In this document: positions 56,344 through 64,000 of the stretch, in pieces
Layout: every line of letters begins with the position of its first letter
How positions within the stretch are numbered: position 1 is the stretch's first letter
NCBI GenBank assembly: GCA_904066235.2
Contig: CAJFCV020000002.1
Span: forward strand, 2,046,001 to 2,110,000
Length of the DNA: 64,000 bases
Source of the DNA: Bursaphelenchus xylophilus
Lineage: Eukaryota; Nematoda; Chromadorea; Rhabditida; Aphelenchoididae
Direction of reading: 5' to 3'
Notes under the pieces: generated by a model
Told to the model about the DNA's origin: nothing
Database searches by the model: none
What the model saw: the letters and a program-made list of their open reading frames with translations, nothing else
Position numbers and translations under genes: made by a program

Positions 56344-56491
56344 TCAGTCTGTCGGGAAAATAATGAGCATAATATCTCTGGACCTATCATGTCGTTGAAC
56401 TGAAAAGAAATTTGATTTTGTCGCGATACAATTCATTTTTCGATCTGATTTTTGATACGACAGAATCTTCATTATTTTCCCGACAAACTGA
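56344..56491. mobile_element. TCAGTCTGTCGGG MITE, subtype 1
   Basis: 148 bp with TA on both sides, ends TCAGTCTGTCGGGAAAATAA and CCCGACAAACTGA. It starts 8 bp beyond the foldback terminus. Confidence 0.85.
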
Positions 56492-59400
56492 TAGTCCTTT
56501 ACGCCCCATATACATTGCATATATATCCTCATATCCCCCACTTCTTTTCCCTCTCACAGTCCAAACATTTCGCATTTTGTGATCTCTTCGCCTCGAGGTT
56601 GAACTTGTCGTGCTCCTCTCCGATTGCCCGCATTGCTTGAACCCCGCGATCGCTTCGAGAACGAAGCCGCTTAGCCGTCGCCCGAACGAGTCACAACCCC
56701 GGCAGTCACACACACACGACACAGCAGAGAGGAAGAGAGCGAGGGGAAGAGTCAGAGAGCGCGTACTCGTTCTGTTTGCTCGGCGCGTCGCCGGAGGGGC
56801 GGTGTCGGCGTGTGTGTATGATGTTTGTTTCCTACACATTCTGTTTCTCAGTTTGTTTCCTTCCACTCGATTTTCGGTGTGTGTGATTCCTCGCTTGGAT
56901 CCGCTCGGTCTCTTCGCTTCTCTCCACTCCGCAATCCGCACTTTAAAGGTTGACGATCGTAATCGCGAAGGCGATGATTCTCTCCCCGTCCTTCCTTCAC
57001 CGCGCCCAGTTACGGTCGCTGATGATCTTCGATCCGCTACGATGGTGGACTCGTTGGTTCGCGGGCCAATTAGCCTGAATACAGTTGCGTTTACAATGCT
57101 TTAAAGCGAGTTGGGAGTCAGCGAGGACATCAACCCATTGTTGTGGATGGGAATTTTGTTTTTGATGGGGTTACGGTTGTTTTCCCTTAATTTTGTTTGG
57201 CTATTTACAACTTTAAGATTATCTGTAAGCTGCTAAGTCAACAACAATTAATTCTAATGAGTTGGAGGTCCATATTTTCCATTTTCGCCTTGTTTTATGG
57301 TCAAAGATCCCTAATTTTTCAATTTTTTGGAGTTTTCCTACAATTTTCGTGATATTTCACTTGTTTCTTTTGATGTACATGTTCTAGAGTCGAAGTATAC
57401 GAGTAGCTTGTGTTTTAAGACGTTGAATTTTTGTTGTAGATCGCTAAGTCACCTATATAATAATGACTCATTTTTGCACTGTGCAAGCGGCCAAAATTTT
57501 GAATTTTCTCGGTGATGTTAAGACATAAAAAATTTTTTCGATAATACACTTGTTTTCTAGATCATATTCTCTTTGTATATATCAATTTCAACTTGATTTT
57601 TTTGCCAACTACCATTAAAATCTCGGTTTAAAATTTTTCGCACCGTGCAATCACGTTTTCTCTTATTTTTCTAAAAATTCTTGCGCAATACGGTTTAAAA
57701 ACCCTCCTCTTGCCACTGTTTTTCATCGCAAATATTTTCCAACTCCCATAGGGCCAATTCACCCCGCGACAATTGCGTAGATATCAACTTTGTTACACAA
57801 AATTTTGTCGCCACCAATTAACGGCGTATTGATGTTACCTTTGTCGCCCAAATTCCCCGAATTACACCCGACACCCCTTCGAACACAGTGCTCGTTCTTT
57901 GCGCCCCAGTACTTGGTTTTTTTCCGTTTGTCTACACCTTGGAAACTCCCGCGAACTGCCTAATCTCATGTAACATTGCATGTGCTAGCCGTGTACTTTA
58001 TGGGAAAGGAATTATCGGAAATTTTGATGGTCGTGTATTGGTGGTATTTTTAATGAAAGCACGATTTTTTAGCGGGTTATTGCATAGATTTACGATTTTG
58101 CCCTATTTGCACTGTGCAAAAGAGATTTGTCGCGTTTGCACGGTGCAAATTTTATTTTGCACAGTGCAAAAGAGTTTTGTCGCATTTGCACGGTGCAATT
58201 TTTAACTTGCACTGTGCAAAAAATTTTTCTCTTCGCGCACAGTGCGAAATTTTTTGTTTGGATTTTTCGCACTGTGCGGATGAAATTCGATTTAAAAGCA
58301 TGGTAAAATGGATTACCTCGAGCATGATTTTTAATTTAAATGACACGTGACATACAATTGATTTATTTTAGAACTTTGTAGTTCAATTTTTGCACTGTGC
58401 GGTGCAGTTTTTTCATTTTAGTTTTTTGCACCGTGCAGACAAAAATTTCGGTTTTAAAGCTTTGTAGAGTAAAATTCAAGAGGTCAGAAAAATTTTCAAC
58501 GTCACAAACTGCTCATAGACATTACACGTTACTGAATTTCAAAATTTTTTTGGACTTTTTTGCACTGTGCGCTCCAAACTCGAGCTCTCTATTCTCTGCA
58601 CCGTGCGAAAATTTGGGGCTTTCAAAAACCTCTCTCTACGCTTTTTGCAGCTAAAATCTCGAACCTTTTCGGCACCTGAACTCTTTCACAACCTGTTACA
58701 TACACTCCACACACTACATTCGGCTCAAACTCAATTCCATTTTTACGCTTTTCAGGAATTACAAACGACAACGTTTGGCTTATGCCCTGTGGTATTCCGA
58801 AAAACGCCTGCGGGTTTTGGGGCCGGGGATTATTTGTTTTCGCAGAATGGAGGCACGCGTACGGGCGTTTTGTGAGCTTTTTTTGATAAAAAACTTATTT
58901 TTATATTATCCATGAGCAAATATTTTTGCAATTCTCGAATTTTCTTGAACTTTCGAGCTTGCTTGTCGCTAAAATTGGGTTGACAAAGAATTTGAGGCAT
59001 CAAAAAATATGTTTTTGAACTTTTAGTGCATAACAAAATGGGTTAGATTACTGTCCGCATCCAACTATTTTTTGTCGGAGATCAGCCGTCGAGATCAGGG
59101 AAAAGCGGCAGGGGAAGGAGGAGAAGAGGCTAACTGCTGGTTTTTTCTGCATAGACGCGACTTTTTAGCTGCTGTTTTTTTTTTTGAGATTTCGAGTTTT
59201 CTGATTTTTATTTTTTCGATTTTTTAAAATTTTGCCTCGGGCATTTTTTAAAAAATTTGATAAAAAATTGTAAATGATAAGATTTTAAAGATTTTTTGCA
59301 GTATTTTTTCGATTTTTACGATTTTTTGCAGTATTATTTTCGATTTTTTTTAATTAAAAAATTTAAAGTAAATTTTTTTTTTCAGTTTTTTATTTTTTTT

Positions 59401-59568
59401 TACATTTTTCGCGATTTTTCCGATTTTTTTTTGGCATTTTACCAAAAAATCGAAAAAAAATATTTTTTTTGTATTTTTCCCAATTTTTCGCGATTTTTTC
59501 AATTTTCCCTCCGGCATTTTCCCGAAAAAATTTAAAAAAAAAAAAATTTCTAAAAATCAGTTTTCCAG
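56492..59568. promoter_or_regulatory. Upstream region of the nuclear receptor gene
   Basis: About 56540-57110 is CG-richer with GAGAG tracts, as at some worm promoters, and is open on the + strand (56610-57104) without clear splice sites. GCAC-N-GTGC motifs occur at 57475, 57640 and in a cluster at about 58105-58615. From 59160 to 59560 the sequence is low-complexity T/A-rich DNA leading into the TTTTCCAG acceptor. Confidence 0.35.
58105..58615. repeat. GCAC-N-GTGC palindrome cluster
   Basis: About a dozen motifs. Those at 58110-58270 alternate GCACTGTGC, GCACGGTGC and GCACAGTGC at about 30-bp intervals or less. Confidence 0.75.
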
Positions 59569-62500
59569 ATGATGATGTCCAACCGACCCCTGAAACGTCG
59601 TGCCTTGAACCTGCTCGAGCCTGATCACCTCCTCCTCGACTCGATGACACCTTCAACAAGTTCGGTGGAGAGCGTCGGTTCGACGACCGTCTCGTCGCCA
59701 GGCGCCAACTCGGACGGCTTCCAGAGCGCCTGCCCGATCTGCGGCGACGGCGCGTGGAACAAGCACTTTGGCGTGCTGTGCTGCAACGCGTGCGCCGCCT
59801 TCTTCCGGCGTACGGTGGCGTTGCGGAAGACGTACTTGTGCGTGCGGGGGAAGCGATGCGATGTGGTGTCGGGCGAGCCGCGACACATGTGCAAGTTCTG
59901 CAGATTTCAGCGATGCATTTGGAATGGAATGTGCATTAATTGTGAGTTGACTTTTTTGGTGGAAAAAATTAAATTTTTTGGTAAAAAAACTTGAAATTTC
60001 AAAAATTTTTTTTTCTTGAAAAATTCAATTTTCAAAAAAAATTTGCTTCAAAAATCGCTTTAAAAGATTTTTTAACCGTCTCTCCTCATTCTACACACTA
60101 TTTCTCTCATTTTTACTTTTTTTCCGGCCAAAATCTCACTTTTCCTCAAAATCATCACATTTCTCCCCGATTCCTCAAAACTACCGTAATCCTTCGGTCC
60201 ATCCGGCCCCTACAGCATCATAGCTCCTTTCACAGAGTTTCACACCGCTCTGTAGGGCTTCCTCAATGTCACATGTCCCCACATCTCCTTAGAAGTTCTT
60301 GGAAAAAGCCATAGAATCGCGAGGGCTCGGCTTAGCACAACACCGAGCTCAACGACCAGGATTAGTAAAAGAAACCCGCAATGTTTACCGTAGAATGTAG
60401 GAAGCACACTTCCAGGTGAAACACGTTAATTTTGAAGGGATTTTTTGCATGAATTAGAGATTTTTGGACCTTTGGCGTGAGTTGAAAGAAACGGTACTTT
60501 GGCCTGAGGGTATAAAAGTTGTAGTAAGTTTATTTAAGAGTAGGGACCCCTATGCTTGCGATAAATTCAATTTTTTGTTACTGGGACTACTGATTTTGCC
60601 TTAAAAAGTAATTAAAAATTCTTTCCGAAGTTTGGGAGGACTTGAAATTTTTTGAACTTTTTTGTATTTTAGCCTCGGGCAAAAATCTTGTTTTTGTGTT
60701 TATGGTATCCTAGATACTCTGGTTGTTATTTTAAATTCTATTTTTGTCATTTTGAAAGCTGGCAGTGACAAAAAATGTAGTCAAAATCGCTTTCAAATTT
60801 GTAAAATTTTCGTATTTTAAAAAACGAAAAAAAAAATTTTTTTTGATCTAAAAGCAACTACATGTCATGCTTATAAATTTATACTATCAACTTTGTCATC
60901 ATTATTTTTACTTTTTCTGAAAACCACAGTTCAACTTGCACTACATTTCTCAACTCTTGCAAGGCATTTTTTCCCCACTTTTTTCCCATAATTTCCAAGC
61001 CAACGCTCTCAGCTGCGTAACGAATAGTTCATGGTCGATAAACAACGCCGTGACCTAAATTTCCCCTCCCAAACTATAAACCGCGGACGCAAATTCGTTC
61101 TAGTTTGGGCCATAAGACTATCGTTTCGCTTCGAAAAAGAAATGCAAACATTCTTGAGAGTTTTTCGCCCGCTTTTTAGACTACATCTCGAGCATTAAGT
61201 TTTACATGGCTTTATTAGTGTATAAAAGATAAAGAAAAAATAAAAAATTAAAAAAAAATTGACTTTTTTTAAAAATTATGATGACAAAACATTGTAAAAT
61301 TATTGTAAATGCATTGGTTATTTATTTCACAAGGCTTTAAAGGAAAAATTGATGAACTTAATGAACTTTCAATTATAAAAAATGGTTCAATTTTTTTGAA
61401 AAAGAAAGTTTATAAATATTTGAACAGGATTTGAAGCTAAAATCTGAAAGAATAGGTCGATTTCGGAGTTTGAACAGGTTTTTGAGTCCACAAGGCTAAA
61501 ATAATGTACAAAAAAAAATGAAAAAAATAAAAAAAAAATTTTGGGATTTTTTGATTTTTTTTTGATTTTTTTAAAATTTTGCTTAAAGATTTTTTAATTT
61601 TAAAAATGAAAAAATATTTTTTTGAGATTTTTAAAAAAATTAAAAAAATATTTTAAAAATTTATTTCTCAAAAAATTGTATTTTTAGCGAATTTCCGAAC
61701 AAAAAAATTTTAAATTTTTTAAAATTTTTTTTTGGGATTTTTAGATTTTTTTTTTATTTTTTTAAAAATTTTACTTAAAGATTTTTTAATTTTAAAAATA
61801 AAAAAAAAAATTTTAGCCAAAAAAAAACACTTTTTGAAATTTTTAAAACTTTTTAAAAATTTTAAAAAAAATATTTCAAAAATTTATTTCTCAAAAAAAA
61901 AAATATATTTATCACATTTCCAAACAAAAAAAATTTGAACAATACCTTATATTGCACTTGACATTCCTCCCAAATTCCTCAAACTTTTTTTGTTCCGCAG
62001 CAAAGAACACTCTAGTTTTTGCACAAAAACTCTCTCGATAGCCAAATTTTTGCTCGAAAAAACTTTGTTCAGCGGTTGTTTGCAAGCGGAAAAAAGGAGT
62101 TTTTGTGACCGGAAGTTCAGTGCAAACGAGCAAAGGGGTCTCTGTTGTTCCGAAGTGTCCCCGCGTTTTTTGCATACTTACAGTAGGTATTGACGAATTC
62201 AGGAAGTGAAAATGGAAGATTGCTCACAAATTTGGAAAACATTTTGGACTGTAAATAGCATGGTAAACAGTGGGAATAATAAGTTCAAAAAATTGAAAAA
62301 ATTTCAAAATAAAAATTTTTTTTTTTTTGAATTTTATCATATAATAATGATGAAAGAAGTGCTTCAAGTTAATAGTGCATGCTCAGCTCCTCATCAACAA
62401 CGGGATTAGCGCGGAAATCCGCGATTAATTTGGGGGGATTTTGAAGGAATCAATTTTTCCAACGGTTTGGCGGGATTCTCCGGCTGAAACCCCCGGAAAG

Positions 62501-64000
62501 TCGTAAAAATCATCGAAAATTCGAGTGAACTTGTAATGTCAGCGACGCAGCATGCTTTGATTTATATTTTTAAAACGGACATTAGCCTTATTTCAGCTTA
62601 TTTTTGCCAAAAATCATCAAAATTTGCAGTTTAGCCTACTGTAATATAAAATACTTCAAAAAATCTTAAAAATCATGTTATAAGCCAATCGATTTGTAGA
62701 TTAGATAGATCCTCATGGATAATGCCGTATTTTAAAAACAGTTTCATGGGCCGTCTCACCTTTTTTTCAACACAAAAATCAAAGATTTGCCTACTACAAT
62801 ATAACTGATGTCCAAAATCTCAAAATTCTCGCTAAAAATCAAAACTACTATACCTAAAATATATCTTAATCAACGTCAAATACTCTACTCCATCTAATCC
62901 TCCCAAATTTTCAGCCGTTTTCTCGCGTCCCTCCAATCAAGATGACGTGGAAGAGATTCGCGAGCGCAACCTGCTCCAGACCCTGATCCACTGCCGGAAC
63001 GCCACTTTTGTGGAGCGATTCAGCGCCAACATCAAGACCAACGACGGACGACAGAACGACATTGCGTTCGGGACCCGCTTCTACGACGCCGAACACACCG
63101 TGAAAGCGTCGCAGTCGGAGTTCATGGTGGTGTTGAACTACCTGAAGATGGCCGGATTCCGCCGCTTTGGACTGGATAACCTGGCTTTGGTGGGTTTTTA
63201 ATGAATCCTAAGGGTTTTTGCTTCGTATTTTACAAAAAAAAGTTGTTGAAAAGTGGCTGAAGCGTCGTATTTTAGGCCTTTTCGTCAAGATATCGCTAAT
63301 TTCTCATGAAAATGATGATAAATGAAAAAATAAGCCCAAAGATGGTCGTATTTGAGGTTTTTTCTCTACATATATTGTCTATTAGCATTTTTTCTATTGT
63401 AAAGAAGGCTTTACAATACTTGATGTGTAGTTCTAAGTCTTGAAAATTTAATTTTTATGTATAAAACGACAAGAATCTAAATATATGGCGATTTTTTGGG
63501 AAAAAAGTTAATTTCAACCTCTAAAATTGCGTGTATCTTCAAGATTGAGGTAAAATACGAACTCATTGTATAAATTATGAATTTTTGGATCCTTTGAGAA
63601 TAAGAACTTTGAAGATTTAACAAAAAATCGTCAAAAATCAGCAAAAATTTGATGATTTTTGGTGAAAACAGTGTTTTTATCACAGTAAAAGAGCCTCTAG
63701 ATCACTGTAGATGTTAAAATACGCTTTTCGTACCTCTTCTTTATTAAATCCATCCATTCCAGACCCGCCTCGCCGTCTCACTCTTCTACCAATGGGTGTG
63801 CTTCACCTCCATTACCGTAACCCTCCGCAACGGCGGCCACAACATCAACGAGGTCTACTTTGTCGACGAAAGCCACCATCCCGTCAATGAAGCGACCGTT
63901 CACGCCTATGTGAAGTCGTTTGCGTCAGTAATTGGGATCCCCGCCGACTCGGTTGATTGGACGAAACCCGCCGAGTACTGTATGGAATATTACCACTATA
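59569..64000 (+). CDS. Nuclear hormone receptor, nematode-type (partial, right edge)
   Basis: Exons 59569-59941, 62915-63189 and 63763 to the edge join in phase (295 codons seen). The C4 zinc-finger DNA-binding domain is at residues 55-120 of this model: finger 1 cysteines 55, 58, 72 and 75, finger 2 cysteines 91, 97, 108 and 111. The P-box is CNACAAFFRR, as in the expanded nematode receptor set rather than classical receptors. Finger 2 has ten residues, not nine, between its second and third cysteines. The ligand-binding domain starts near residue 140 and shows family blocks SLFYQWVCFTSITVTLRNGG and VYFVDES. ATG 59569 directly follows a TTTTCCAG acceptor, so it may be internal or trans-spliced; upstream exons are possible. 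A nuclear, DNA-binding regulator; ligand unknown. The exact nhr orthologue cannot be named. Confidence 0.88.
59942..62914. other. Receptor intron of 3 kb
   Basis: It separates the two halves of the receptor, with donor GTGAGT and acceptor TTTTCAG. It is mostly AT-rich, with extreme low-complexity A/T runs at 61200-61930. A GC-richer patch near 60180-60360 and another near 61930-62170 show no exon that would fit the frame. Confidence 0.6.

Noticed and set aside
59625..59894. Antisense ORFs across the receptor DNA-binding exon
   Set aside because: They are shadows of the GC-rich zinc-finger exon; the + strand frame has all eight zinc-binding cysteines.

Overview
The window looks like nuclear DNA of a rhabditid nematode, Caenorhabditis or a close relative. 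Introns run from GTAAG-type donors to TTTTCAG/TTTCCAG acceptors, intergenic DNA is AT-rich, and the three recognisable genes have typical worm architectures. No bacterial, viral or organellar genes were recognised. All gene models are by eye, checked only by splice-phase agreement.

Layout. The left 7.5 kb is gene-dense: the 3' end of an unidentified + strand gene (46-187), a five-exon minus-strand splicing factor of the SRRM2/Cwc21 family (rsr-2-like, 1772-308), and a divergently transcribed eight-exon ionotropic-glutamate-receptor-like channel without an amino-terminal domain (2277-7518). The right end (59569 to the edge) carries the start of a nematode-type nuclear hormone receptor: DNA-binding-domain exon, 3-kb intron, and two ligand-binding-domain exons, truncated by the window.

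The roughly 52 kb between them holds no gene I can identify. It is a dense mosaic of inverted-repeat DNA: a 150-bp MITE family with TCAGTCTGTCGGG ends (about two dozen full or broken copies, two internal subtypes), five 240-270-bp MITEs with CAGTG/CACTG ends and TA duplications, six head-to-head tRNA-like elements between 20.5 and 29.1 kb, two very GC-rich GGCCCG elements with 8-bp duplications, a nested GGCTCC element with its own 8-bp duplication, two large foldbacks (about 1.9 and 2.0 kb) sharing the terminus TATAAGAG(T/C)GAAG, a degenerate 3-kb foldback, a 180-bp satellite, and well over 100 copies of a short palindrome, GCAC-N-GTGC, in clusters often spaced about 30 bp apart.

The palindrome clusters are the most unusual signal. 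They recall the short-motif clusters that recruit zinc-finger proteins to C. elegans chromosome pairing centres, but that is only a hypothesis. Moderately GC-rich, less repetitive islands at 51-54 kb and 56.5-57.1 kb may be upstream exons or regulatory DNA of the nuclear receptor; one possible in-phase upstream exon is noted (52121-52429).
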